DNA from: Zygnema cylindricum
Taxonomy: Eukaryota > Streptophyta > Zygnematophyceae > Zygnematales > Zygnemataceae
DNA length: 21,197 nucleotides
Assembly: GCA_037447655.1 (NCBI GenBank)
Contig: JBBHKE010002231.1
Coordinates: forward strand, 23,237-44,433
Reading direction: 5' to 3'
This document shows, one piece after another, positions 1-8,715 of the stretch. The notes beneath the pieces were generated by a model. It did no database searches and was not told where the DNA came from. It was given only the letters and a program-made list of their open reading frames with translations. Numbering within the stretch: position 1 is the first letter of the stretch; each line of letters begins with the position of its first letter. The translations under genes and the position numbers were made by a program.

Positions 1-80
1 TTTTTTCTTTTTTTGTTTTTTTTTTTTTTTTGTCGTTATTTGCCCCTTTTTTTTTTTTTTTTGTTTTTATCTTTTTTGCT
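1..80. repeat. T-rich low-complexity window start
   Basis: Almost uninterrupted T runs broken by single G or C bases, with no coding potential. Together with the G-run at the other end this suggests an assembly limit, though it could also be a genomic poly(T) or retroposon tail. Confidence 0.8.
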
Positions 81-473
81 TTTTTTCATCCGCGCGTGAC
101 ATTAAAAAGAAAGTGGTCTGTCGGCGATTTTTGTCCTCTTCTTCCTTCAGTTTATTTTTGTGACCTTTTTGTTCCGTTACTTTTTGTCCTTTAGGGAGAT
201 GGCATTTATGACCGTTGCCAAATGTCGGTCATCGGTCTGCACAGTGGAGCCCAGAATTGACGGCGTCCAGTTTTTCCGTACGATGACCGTTCGTACGACT
301 GCCATCTCGGCAAAGTCTAAATTCGCACCAAATGACGCAAAATGGAATAGTATTTTTCCGTAAAGATGTCGTTTCGTACTAAAGCCAGCTCAGCAATCCC
401 TATAGAATGCGGTTTCTTTTCTTATGCTTCGTGCGTACACACTACACAGCGTCAATATCACGCGTGCACACCC
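81..473. other. Non-coding interval, nothing recognised
   Basis: Open frames here are short and lack recognisable motifs or helpful codon structure. The sequence is T-rich with scattered CGTAC and GTGCG words. I see no RNA gene, terminal repeat or promoter that I could support. Confidence 0.5.
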
Positions 474-592
474 TAGATTTCGTGCGGAATTCATAATTTT
501 TCTGGGCTGGTGGTAGATTCTGTGCGAATACTCCAGATTCTGTGCGGATATGCAGTTGATTTCGTGCGACTACAGTCCAGATTTCGTGCGGA
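474..592 (+). repeat. Degenerate ~21-bp repeats of AGATTTCGTGCGGA
   Basis: Five copies of a 14-base core, AGATTTCGTGCGGA with variants AGATTCTGTGCGRA and TGATTTCGTGCGAC, begin at 474, 515, 535, 557 and 579. The spacings are 41, 20, 22 and 22 bases, so the last four form a loose 20-22 bp array and the first lies two periods away. The spacers differ while the cores are kept. That suggests either an old minisatellite or a cluster of binding sites; the sequence alone does not decide. Confidence 0.65.
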
Positions 593-1102
593 CACTAAGA
601 ATTGTGCCGTTGTAAAGGTTGGTCTTTCATACACCTGACAGCCGTTGATGGCGGAAGTTTGGAAACGTGCGATTTTGGTGTTTTTTTATGGCAAGTTTTT
701 TGTTTTTTTTTCAACGTTTCCGTTTTAAATAAAAGTTGGAGCTTTTGTCGCCTTTTTTTTGTTTTTTTTTTTTTTGCTTTTTTCCCCATCTTGTACCTTT
801 ATGTACGTATCCGTACAAACATTTTGGCGCTTCCACGCAAGAAATTTGAAAGCTGTCGGTGTTCGTAATCAGATTGCTGTAAAGAGCGCAAAAAGACAAA
901 TTTGGAATTCCACTCTATATCCGATGTTAACGAATAAAAATGTACACGTGTCCAGCAATTGGCGCATGTCACGATTTATTTCTACACGCAAAGCTACCAG
1001 ATATTGCCACGTGTAGACATGAAATATATTAAATACCGCCATGTGTACAAGTTTTCTTTAAAGTTTTTAGGTCTGTTTCACAAGCTGGAAAAAGACTACA
1101 GT
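593..1102. other. Non-coding interval with poly(T) runs and CACGTG boxes
   Basis: Open frames on both strands around 600-900 are produced by long T or A runs and encode poly-Phe or poly-Lys stretches, so they are not credible genes. Two G-box-type CACGTG words occur near 945 (ACACGTGTCC) and near 1008 (GCCACGTGTAG). They are bZIP/bHLH-type motifs by general knowledge, but no gene lies nearby for them to regulate. Confidence 0.45.
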
Positions 1103-1127
1103 ACAGTACAGTACCGTACTGTACTGT
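1103..1127. repeat. Near-perfect GTAC-based palindrome
   Basis: A 12-base left arm, ACAGTACAGTAC (1103-1114), is followed after one base by its exact reverse complement (1116-1127). A partial extra ACAGT unit lies just upstream. It could extrude as a cruciform or come from slippage of an ACAGT-like unit. It is one of many GTAC clusters in the left third of the window. Confidence 0.8.
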
Positions 1128-1481
1128 TCTTTTCACGCTGCAAATTTTGTTGTACGGCAGCGTCCCACGCGTTTCAAGGATAACGGGAAAATAGACGCCA
1201 CTTAAGTGTATATACTATATAGTTGTATTTCTACAGGACTTCAATTCGTATCTTCCCATTGTACGGACTCTAAATTAGGTCAAACTTCGTGACGTGGACG
1301 CCAGAATGGACCAAAGAGGTTGCATTTTGGTCCGAGATCTTTTTTGGTTTCGATTTTGCCTCGCTTCCATTGGACCGACAAACGAAGTCGAAAAATCAGT
1401 CTGTAATGATATGTTTGGCGGGAAAATATGAAATTTAACGGCTTTTCAACCGCGGAAAACGGCAGCACGGCGTGCGACAGG
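1128..1481. other. Non-coding interval, nothing recognised
   Basis: A 68-codon open frame on the minus strand (1280-1486) shows no domain, repeat or signal that I recognise and looks like chance. No RNA gene or mobile-element terminus is visible. Confidence 0.45.
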
Positions 1482-1512
1482 TTCACGCTTGTGACGATTT
1501 CGCAAGCGTGAA
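1482..1512. repeat. Perfect 10-bp stem, 11-nt loop hairpin
   Basis: TTCACGCTTG at 1482-1491 is the exact reverse complement of CAAGCGTGAA at 1503-1512, with an 11-base loop. A degenerate third copy (CAAGTGTGAA) follows near 1534. There is no T-tract or adjacent gene, so a terminator role is not supported. Confidence 0.75.
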
Positions 1513-1865
1513 AAATACAGTAATGTTTTTCTCAAGTGTGAAACCGGCCTTTAATAGTCATCATTTAAGTTATGCATTCGTCCATTGTCTTTCATCTGTA
1601 TCGAACGGCTACGATATTATCCACGTGTCACATATTTTGCGACATTTTTGAAGCTTGACGTTTTGTATTTTTCGCCCAATGCCCCAAGATTGCGGAAAAA
1701 AAAATCTAAACACACCGACATTTTTCATTGGTCAGTACTGAAATCAACACGTAAAATTCTGCATACATAGCGCCATAGTTGTTCAAATCGCATTTTACGC
1801 ACGAAATGAACGCGTGAATACTACGTACGATTCGCATCTAACTATTTTCGAAAAATTGATAAAAT
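1513..1865. other. Non-coding interval, nothing recognised
   Basis: A/T-rich sequence with only short open frames. No mobile-element ends or RNA-gene motifs are seen. Confidence 0.45.
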
Positions 1866-2314
1866 GCGTACCCGACTATGTCACCGTACATTTTTGTACA
1901 TTTGCGTCGTGCGTCCGTATATATTAGTACTTTTAGGGCTATTTAATGGGGATTTAAGGTTTTTTAGGGTACATTCTCGTACATTTGCGTATATTTCAAG
2001 ACACCTGTCGTCTATCATTTGTACATATAGGTACAGTGTTCATATAAGTCCGTACTTTTAACGATTATATTTTTAAGGCTTTTAGGGTACATTTTTGTAC
2101 ATTACGTACAATACCGTATATATCAGTACAGCTGCCCTACACTTCTACGTACTTTTAGGATTTCCAGGGTACACTTTTCGTATAGTTTTGTACATTTTCA
2201 TATATATTTTCGTACGTTCTAGGATTATTTAGGATTTTTTTGGGTTAAAGGAACAACATCCGTACATTTTTGTATTCCGTACAGTGAAAACCAAACGAAA
2301 TTTACGGAAAGTAC
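1866..2314. repeat. GTAC-dense degenerate repeat region
   Basis: By hand count about 20 GTAC tetramers fall between 1861 and 2340, against roughly 2 expected by chance. They sit in recurring modules: a GTACTTTTAGG-like block (near 1927, 2051 and 2149, and as CGTACGTTCTAGG near 2211), then GGGTACA-TTTT-GTACATT (near 1968, 2086 and 2168), then CGTATAT. Spacing is irregular (about 60-125 bases), as expected of an old, eroded tandem array. GTAC is also the core recognised by SBP/SPL-type plant and algal factors, so a binding-site cluster is an alternative. No flanking gene is apparent. Confidence 0.6.
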
Positions 2315-3185
2315 AGTATAGAATCGACAAATACTACGTAAAAATCGGGAGAAAGTCAAAATTCGCACGAATTGAACAGCTATGCATAGCGCCCAAGAAA
2401 TGTGTACGGAAACCTACATAAGGTACTAGAAGCGAAAATACTATACTGAAGCTTCCAGCTAAATAAATCATAACAAGAAAGCATTAGTCAATGAGATACG
2501 ACATGAGCTGTTTTTCACTTTTTTGGTCGTGCAGGGGTGCTAGAGGAGTTTTTTTTTTTTTTTAGGTTTTCCTTTTTTGTTTTTCTGCATATTTTTGGGT
2601 TTTTTTTGGGTAGCTGTTGTTCACAAAAAAAATGTAGTTTCGTACAATATGTCAAATCGGTGTGTCCTCGCTAAATCTAGGGAGGATCTCCAACTGCCTC
2701 TTTTTTGTCGTACTATGAGACTTCCCGTTCGCCAAAACCGTTTGTCAGAAAGTTCCAGAAATCATGGAATTTGAGCGGCAAATATTGTGTCCGTATGGGT
2801 GAATAACAATAACGTTAGCGTGATGGAAAGGTAGACTTACTGATTTAGGTGACACGTGCGACGTTGGTGGAAGCTGATTAACTGATGGTAGTTGAAATGT
2901 AATTTGATTGGTAGTTGGAAGGCGAATTGACTTGTACGGATAATCCTAAAATGTATGGACAAAATGTCTGGGCGATTTCAGCGTGCAATCCGCCAAAATG
3001 ACAAGAATCGTGATTGTCTTGCTATGCTCACAAAAGATATATTGTACGGAATCATATCTTTCAAATAAATATTTGCGGTCAGAATGAATGCGTTGATCAC
3101 AAAAAGTTTTATAAAGTACAATGATTGGTTCAGGTCATAGTTCAAAAGTAGGCGTTTCTATTGTAGGTCTTTTGTCGGCGCCTTC
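2315..3185. other. Non-coding interval, nothing recognised
   Basis: A/T-rich DNA with a 15-base T run near 2551 and a second T-rich patch near 2575-2610. The 65-codon open frame at 2577-2774 starts in the T-rich patch and has no recognisable content. No terminal repeats or RNA genes are visible. Confidence 0.45.
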
Positions 3186-3363
3186 ATCGTAAGTTGTGTT
3201 ATGGGCTTTTCATGTGATCGTCTTAAGTCACTACTTTGATCATCGACCGTCCGATCGTCCAAATCTGACGATAGTCCTATCGTAAGTTGTGTTATAGGCT
3301 TTTCATGTGATCTTCTTCGATCGCTACTTTGATCAGCGACCGTCCGATCGTCTGAATCTGACG
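3186..3363 (-). repeat. 93-bp tandem duplication within an open frame
   Basis: Two head-to-tail copies (3186-3278 and 3279-3363) share blocks such as ATCGTAAGTTGTGTTA and GACCGTCCGATCGTC. The period, 93 bases, is exactly 31 codons, and both copies are open in one minus-strand frame (3158-3385, 75 codons). That frame encodes two copies of a hydrophilic unit containing DDRTV-DQSSD-RRSHEKPITQLT. Of about ten base differences, four are synonymous in this frame (for example AGT/AGC, GAC/GAT). The unit is rich in Asp, Ser and Arg and I recognise no family. It may be a coding remnant or an ordinary non-coding duplication that happens to be a multiple of three. Confidence 0.7.
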
Positions 3364-3385
3364 GTTGAAATAAAATGTCGCTCAA

Positions 3386-3742
3386 AACTCACAGAAAAAG
3401 ATTTTTTTGTCCGTTTTTTTTTTCAAATTTAGACATGACGTTTAATTCTCTATCGATCCATTGTGCAACTCAACCCTGTTACTATTTTATTTCATTTTGC
3501 GGCCAATACAATATGGGTCTTAAGGGTATATTGTATTTTTTGCGTACAATAGGCATATTGTATGGGTGTACTTTCACCTACTTTTGAATTATGGTTCAGG
3601 TGGCCATATATTTTTGGCGTAAGTGATCTACACCGCGAATCGTAACTAGAGTAAAGAAAAAATTAGAGTAAAAAAACAAAAATAATAACAATTAGAGTTA
3701 TGAACGCTAATTTGTGTGATAGAACTTTTTCACAGAGGAAGT
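3386..3742. other. Non-coding interval, nothing recognised
   Basis: A/T-rich sequence with repeated ATATTGTAT words near 3528-3560. A 70-codon plus-strand frame (3375-3587) has no recognisable motif. Confidence 0.4.
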
Positions 3743-4444
3743 TTAGGGTGGACTTCCATTAGGCGTCCCAGTAATTGTACGGAAAATTTTACTGAAGGGC
3801 GTGCCTTCCATTAGGTCGCGTTTGTAAACCTGCGTGGCTCATTCTGGTTGGTAACACGTAGGTTAATATTCGATGCTTAAAATCTGGAAAGAATCTTCGA
3901 ATGCAATGTCAGAACGCAATATGTGTACGAGCGGAGGTTATATCTGTACCAGCGGAGATAATATCTATACCACCGGAGGTAATTAATGACTCGTACAAAG
4001 GGCATTAAATGTACTACCCAAAATTTCAAAACGCAACGACAAATAGGCGGCGTCAAACTTTGATGGTGGGAGCGTGACGGGATAATTTCGGCGGATTCAC
4101 AGCCACCATGGCGGAAGGTACATAGCCCTTGCGACGTGTACGCACATAAGCGCGCGCTCATCGTGGATTCTTTTTATCTTTTCCACGCGGCCTACTTTTA
4201 CACGTTCTTTATTCGAGAATTGTCCTCACTATGCACGGTCTTAAAAAACTGTAGGTTGGTGACGTGGCATCACGGATAAAAAGTGTAATTAAAATCCGAC
4301 GATCCTAATTTACGCCTACAACCTTGGACAATTTTCTGTAATGTTGTTTTCGTTGAAAAAAAAATATTTCTGTACGAACCTGTACGAAACGGTACGTCCT
4401 TCAGTAAAAAACTCCACTTTTTTGCTAATGGAAGTCCACCCTTA
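3743..4444. mobile_element. PIF/Harbinger-like MITE with TTA duplications
   Basis: The element core is 3746-4441 (696 bp). Its left end GGGTGGACTTCCATTAG is perfectly inverted at the right end for 17 bases. Weaker arm similarity continues inward for about 60 bases, including TTTTACTGAAGG-CGT-CC on both arms. TTA flanks both ends (3743-3745 and 4442-4444). A 3-bp TWA target duplication with G-rich ends is characteristic of PIF/Harbinger elements, so that superfamily is inferred. A second GGGCGTGCCTTCCATTAGG-like copy lies inside the left arm at about 3798. No transposase is encoded, so it would depend on a partner in trans. Confidence 0.65.
3925..3987 (+). repeat. Three 21-bp tandem repeats inside the MITE
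   Basis: Units start at 3925, 3946 and 3967 and follow the pattern GTACSAGCGGAGRTWATATCT, with the third more diverged (ATACCACCGGAGGTAATTAAT). Internal minisatellites are common in MITEs. No function is implied. Confidence 0.75.
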
Positions 4445-4586
4445 CTCTAATTTATTTAAGTACTCTATATTGGGTTATGTCGGCAATAATTATCCGCGTT
4501 CGAAACGGAATGGCAAATGGACGAGGCAAACTTTGAATGTCGGTGGATGTCAAACGGAGCGTAAGAGGATATTTTCAACCTGACCT

Positions 4587-4611
4587 GCATTCAGCGTGGC
4601 ATTCAGCGTGG
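4587..4611 (+). repeat. 13-bp direct duplication
   Basis: GCATTCAGCGTG is present twice back to back, a small slippage duplication at the apparent left side of the second, diverged MITE-like segment. Confidence 0.7.
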
Positions 4612-4769
4612 CAGGTGACACATGGCTTGTACGACGCGCACGCCTGTGATTGCTTGTTCAAAGTAGATATATTTTTGTTTTTTTACGTGTACCAATGGTA
4701 ATCATCTAGTGGGCCCTAACTCTTGTGCGCGATTACTTCGTGAATCTCAAAAATTGAAACATCCAACAA

Positions 4770-4932
4770 TCACGAATTACGCCTACATCATTAGAGCTTC
4801 CGGATAGCTTTCTAGTAACGATGTTTCGTCCGACAAAAAAAAAATTATGGCACGGTTCTGTATGGCACTGTACGAAAATGTACGGCATCTAGTAACGAAC
4901 CCCACTTTTCATTTAATGGAATGTTACCCTTA
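4770..4932. mobile_element. Diverged partial relative of the 3746-4441 MITE
   Basis: This segment aligns with the right arm of the neighbouring element (about 4310-4444). Both run TACGCCTACA, then a TTTCGT + poly(A) block, then GTACGAAA/GTACGG, then CCACTTTT, TAATGGAA and a CCC|TTA end. Here the terminus reads GTTACCC followed by TTA (4930-4932) instead of CCACCC followed by TTA. I cannot find a matching left terminus, so it is either truncated or too decayed on that side. Weak similarity may extend left to about 4600. Confidence 0.5.
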
Positions 4933-5673
4933 AATGCCATGACAATTGTAAATCCTAGGGGTCAAAATTTCCAATAGCTCAAAGTTAGGTTTCGTCAGTT
5001 CGTGCTTTTTCGCCGACGACTTTCTACGAGCTTCGGCCATGGCTTCCCACTAAGGATTTCTGTCATTCTTTTCATGTTTTTCGTGTATCCGACGCCAAAT
5101 TTGGCGTGCAACTACTCAAAAAAAAATAATTCAAAATCCTTTATTATAGTAAGCAAATCAACTCCATCCCTTCCACCGTTTTTCCATAATCGACTCTACC
5201 AGTTTAAAACGATTTCCTTTTTTCCTTTTGTGGCAATCACCTACCATCTTTGCAACCAAATTTGGTGTCATATTAGTCGGCCAACAAGATTTTGAACTTA
5301 CTGCACACAGGGAAGAGGACTTGAGGACCTGGTTTGAAAATTTTGTTACCGTTCGTGGACGCCCGAACCCTTTCGAGTGGTGACACCTAAACACCTTGGT
5401 GGTCGTGCTCAACTGTCCACACCGCGAGTGTGGCACAGGACATTCGGTGAGCGTTTTAGCCTGCAGTAGGTTAGGGTAGCAGCAAATCACCCAGTAAGAG
5501 ACTAATTGGCAAAGGAAAATAAATAAAAAAGCTAACGCAAAAAAAAAAAAAAAAACACCCAAACATAGAGCCAAAAGGGGGTACTGTTCAATGGTGCGAG
5601 GCTTTCAATTCACGGTTTCAGGTTTTCACCTTTAATTGCTCCCCCTTTCGTCTTGCGAGTTTAAACGAGACCT
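4933..5673. other. Unassigned interval upstream of the non-LTR element
   Basis: No mobile-element terminus or RNA gene is seen. A 138-codon minus-strand frame (5158-5574) is driven by a poly(A) tract near 5540 and looks spurious. On the plus strand a short stretch near 5289-5372 encodes acidic/aromatic residues (EEDLRTWFENF) and could be decayed N-terminal sequence of the downstream retroelement, but I cannot show continuity. The true 5' end of that element is undefined. Confidence 0.4.
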
Positions 5674-6594
5674 TTGTGGGCCCCACTTATTTGTGGACCT
5701 TTGACAAGTTATTCTTTAGTTCTTATCGCCTGTCATAAACGAAGAGCGTCTCCCTCTCCTTCCCCATTGTCTCTAACGCATCCGCGTGTACGGATTATCT
5801 CCTCATGGTTGTCCCACCCTCGTGAACCGCCACCACCCACTACCACACCCTCACCCCAACCCTTTCACCCAAATTCTCCCCTTGTTCTCGTGCCCTCGCC
5901 CGAATATGGAGAGCACCATACTCTACCTTTCCCTACACCGCGGTATTGCCCTCCTCATCGGCAAGAGCAACCTCAAGACTTGTCTTTGATCCTTATTTTT
6001 GACCGTCCTCTTCCTCTAGCCCCATCCGAGAGCCCTTCTACCCCTCCTCCAACCAACCCACGCTTAGGTTTCCCCTATGTACGAATTTTGTCGTCCCATC
6101 CCCCTCACACAAACATCATACCTCCCTCTCAAGTCCATATTTCTAGAACCCCACATTGGACCCATTCTTCTCATCATTCCCTTTTGCTTGTCCACCTTTC
6201 CTCTAGTACCCCTACATCTTGGGTCCCTTGTCCGGGTTGTGGGAAGCCTTACGCTCAAGGTGCGGTTTTAGCTCGACATGTAAAAGCGTGTCCCAAGATT
6301 GATTGAACCCCTTCCAATGCCCAAGACGGTACTAATGCTCCCCCCCTCAAACGCCACCTCTATCATCACGATTGGGATTTTGTCAGCAATCTTAACGTTA
6401 TGGGATTCTACCATTTTGGTTATCCCAAACCACAACTCTATTCGAGGATTCCTCCTCATCTTCGAGAGATCGTTCAAGCATTACTTCGGTTCCCCCTTGC
6501 GTTTTTGGCTGATGATATCAATAATCTTATTGTATGGCATCTTCATTTTGTTTCCCCTTTGGGTTTTTATTCTACCTCCTCGTGGAGGTTTTAG
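5674..6594 (+). pseudogene. Non-LTR element N-terminal region with C2HC zinc finger
   Basis: One frame runs through the interval and is interrupted only by a TGA at 6304-6306. The first ~170 residues are rich in Pro, Ser and His and look disordered. A zinc finger of form C-x2-C-x12-H-x3-C (CPGCGKPYAQ...LARHVKAC) lies at 6229-6291. Such N-terminal fingers bind target DNA or template RNA in R2-like proteins. After the stop the frame continues with helical-looking sequence (IPPHLREIVQALLRFPLAFL). The first Met of the open frame at 5674 is an arbitrary start, since nothing identifies the original initiation codon. The frame ends at a TAG at 6592, while recognisable protein continues in another frame. 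Confidence 0.6.
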
Positions 6595-6745
6595 CGGGGC
6601 ACGAGGGACACGGTCACGGTGCCAATTTTTTTTGCATGGGAATTGGGAATCTCTTCATCAAGAACACACAGATCGCGTAATTGGCCTTTCTGTGATGCCT
6701 CCTTGTAGCCAAGCTCCACTTCCAACTTCTACGGCTCGAATGTAG
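6560..6745 (+). pseudogene. Non-LTR element linker block (LPPRGG)
   Basis: Frame 2 carries ILPPRGGFSGARGTRSRC followed by FFLHGNWESLHQE, a block that I associate with the stretch before the RT in this class of retroelement protein. It follows the N-terminal region after a frameshift between about 6540 and 6572. The frame stops at 6743-6745. The family match is from memory of the general pattern and not from a search. Confidence 0.5.
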
Positions 6746-7080
6746 CCGGCATTGCACCTTGGTCGATGTGGTGAGCTCTCACCATGGTCGATGTGGTTAG
6801 CTCTGTTGCCCTTGCATTACGACCTTTCATACCGTCTCCCACAACAGCGTCACAGTTCAAGACCTGCGAGACTTTAATCCTGTGGCACCGACCGACGTTT
6901 TATCAATTGTTGATTCATATGAACATTTAGAGCCCTTTGACCTTGACGAAGACACCTTTGCTAAAGCTCACAAAGTTTTCATTTGTTGTTCAAAGTGGCT
7001 TCTCAATTAGCTCGCGGTCTTGTGCCACCAGTTAAAGTCCCACCTCTTGAAGCAACACATCAGCCGCAAAGCTTGCCGGT
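6746..7080 (+). pseudogene. Degenerate pre-RT region of the non-LTR element
   Basis: No single frame stays open. Short fragments such as GLVPPVKVPPLEA (from 7018) resemble the variable linker ahead of the RT. A ~25-bp tandem duplication sits at about 6762-6810 (TGGTCGATGTGGT repeated). Position between recognisable blocks is the main reason for assigning it to the element. Confidence 0.4.
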
Positions 7081-7188
7081 GGTGTTCGACCGATTTCTGT
7101 GGGGGAAGTCTTATATCGTCTCGTGGCAAGATCAATGTTTTTACAAATTCAAGGTGCTTTCCAAGATCATTTTTCGCCACATCAATTT
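7081..7188 (+). pseudogene. Reverse transcriptase, 5' part (RPISVGE block)
   Basis: Thirty-six codons in frame 1 contain VRPISVGEVLYRLVAR and end in HFSPHQF. RPI-x-VGE is a conserved early RT block in non-LTR retroelement polymerases. The frame is cut exactly at the copia insertion, where the last five bases (AATTT) are the target duplication. The next codon of the RT is found at 13520 on the far side, in phase. This shows the copia element entered when the RT was contiguous here. Confidence 0.8.
7184..7188 (+). repeat. Target-site duplication AATTT, left copy
   Basis: AATTT immediately precedes the left LTR and recurs at 13515-13519 directly after the right LTR. Five bases is the usual duplication made by Ty1/copia integrases. 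Confidence 0.9.
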
Positions 7189-8228
7189 TGCAATTCTGTG
7201 TCCTCCATTGGACTACAGAATAAATGAAGCCTCTAGATAGTATTTAACTAACCCACTTTAAGCCACGACCACTTCTGCCCAAGAAGGCAAACTGACAATT
7301 TGACTGCACCCTTGTGCAGCCTGGACTCCCTTGAGTCCGTAGCAAAAAGAATCACTGAAAACGGCCAACCAGCCGATAAGTTATGAGGCAGTAAAAAATG
7401 CCAATTTGTACAAACTCTCAAAGGGAGAGGTGACTACCTACCAAAATTTTCTAAGTCCTGATTCTCTCTAATAACTCCTATCTACTGAAGTACGGACCAA
7501 TCAGATTACTGTATCGTACACAAAAAGTACTACTGCCGATGTACCTTTTGTACGGCCTATGTACGACAAGGCTATTAAGTGGACGCGTGTCCGCTTTTCA
7601 CTCGTCCGTACGTTCCTCGGAATTCCTATGACCGAATGTCATCTCTCCACGTGGCTCCAGGTCATGCCACGTCACAAAACGCCAAAGTGACCACTCCGGG
7701 ATTTCGGCGATGATGTGCGCCGTTGGATTTTATGCGAAACGCAATATTAGCCGTAATAAATACTTGAGCGACATTTGTTCCGATGTTGAAATAAAATGCG
7801 TGGTATCAGTTTTGAATTAGCGTCGTACGACGTACTTTATAAAACTGAATCTATGTACGCCGTATACAGTTCTAGTTAAATGAATTTTATCCACTCGAAC
7901 TAAATATATATCTATCACATACCATAGGTCTTAGCATTGATCCTAGTCTATTAGGATAAAGTTGACCGCTATCGGTCAACTTGATGAACCGCAGGTACCG
8001 AGATCAAATCTCTGGTCCGTCAAGTATAATTTTAGTAACCTACTAAAAATAGCTGTCTGTTGAACTAAGGCAACCATGGATCAACCTCTCTCTCTTACCT
8101 TCAGTGACTACAACAAGTATGGGAGCTAGAGAGCGGAGGTGGAGGCAGGCTGTCCGTCCTTTTTCTTTTCCTTTTATAAAAACATATTTAAACCTAGAAA
8201 ATACTATAGAAATCTATAAATTACAACA
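7189..8228 (-). repeat. Copia 3' LTR (left on the plus strand)
   Basis: On the minus strand it starts TGTTG and ends TTGCA, giving the TG...CA termini of LTRs. It is 1,040 bp and nearly collinear with 12474-13514. It is rich in GTAC (about ten within 7490-7860) and carries a TCGTACGACGTAC palindromic block beside TTTATAAA (near 7823-7844), a TATA-like candidate on either strand. A CCACGTGG G-box and a CCACGTCA box lie near 7650-7676. Regulatory roles are inferred from motif type only. Confidence 0.93.
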
Positions 8229-8241
8229 CTCCCTTTATTTT
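8229..8241 (-). other. Copia polypurine tract
   Basis: On the minus strand AAAATAAAGGGAG directly abuts the 3' LTR. All bases but one are purines, and the position is that of the plus-strand primer used in reverse transcription. The pol stop codon lies immediately upstream. Confidence 0.8.
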
Positions 8242-8715
8242 CTAGTCTAATTTTAATTTTTCTTTCAACCCGCATTTTTCCTGACAATATTTTAGTTTAA
8301 GAGAGGGCACAGGTTTGGTCATCATGTCAGCCACCATTTCTTCATCAGGTATATACACAAGATTTAAAATTTTATTTTCAACTTCTTCTCTTACGAAGCT
8401 TAATCTTATGTCCATATGTTTTGCTTTGAAATGGTGTTTTGGATTGGCTGCAAGTGCAATTGCGGCTTGGTTATCGCAAAAGATTTCATGCACTCCCTCC
8501 TTCATAAATCCCAGTTCTTGTAACAATGATTTCACTCACATTAGTTGTTTTACAGCAGAACAAGACGCCATATACTCAGCCTCCATAGTAGACTGAGCAA
8601 CCACCTTTTGTTGCTTACTGCTCCAACAGCAAGCACCTTCCCCCATATACAAAACATATCCAGAAGTGCATCTTCTCATAGGTGCATCCCCATAAATGGC
8701 GTCACTCCAAGTGGT
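8242..8715 (-). pseudogene. Copia RNase H domain, one nonsense codon
   Basis: The C-terminal part of pol degrades the RNA strand of the RNA:DNA hybrid. Acidic residues expected of the family are visible: D in TTWSDA, E in MEAEY, D in CDNQAAIALA and D in KHMDIR. An in-frame TGA at 8536-8538 separates AVKQLM from VKSLLQELG. Related proteins usually have Trp at this place, so TGG to TGA is a likely change. The frame ends naturally with a TAG at 8242-8244 next to the polypurine tract, which gives the original C-terminus. Confidence 0.9.

Noticed and set aside
595-899. Overlapping poly-Lys and poly-Phe open frames
   Set aside because: They are produced by T/A homopolymers, not by coding sequence.
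1927-2180. TTTTAGGG words read as interstitial telomere repeats
   Set aside because: Only isolated copies occur, always within the GTAC module. There is no head-to-tail TTTAGGG array.
3925-3987. Short CRISPR array
   Set aside because: Three contiguous 21-bp repeats without spacers, inside a eukaryotic MITE.
5158-5574. 138-codon minus-strand open frame
   Set aside because: Its N-terminus is a poly(A)-derived Phe run and I see no conserved motif. Weak plus-strand remnants are at least as plausible.
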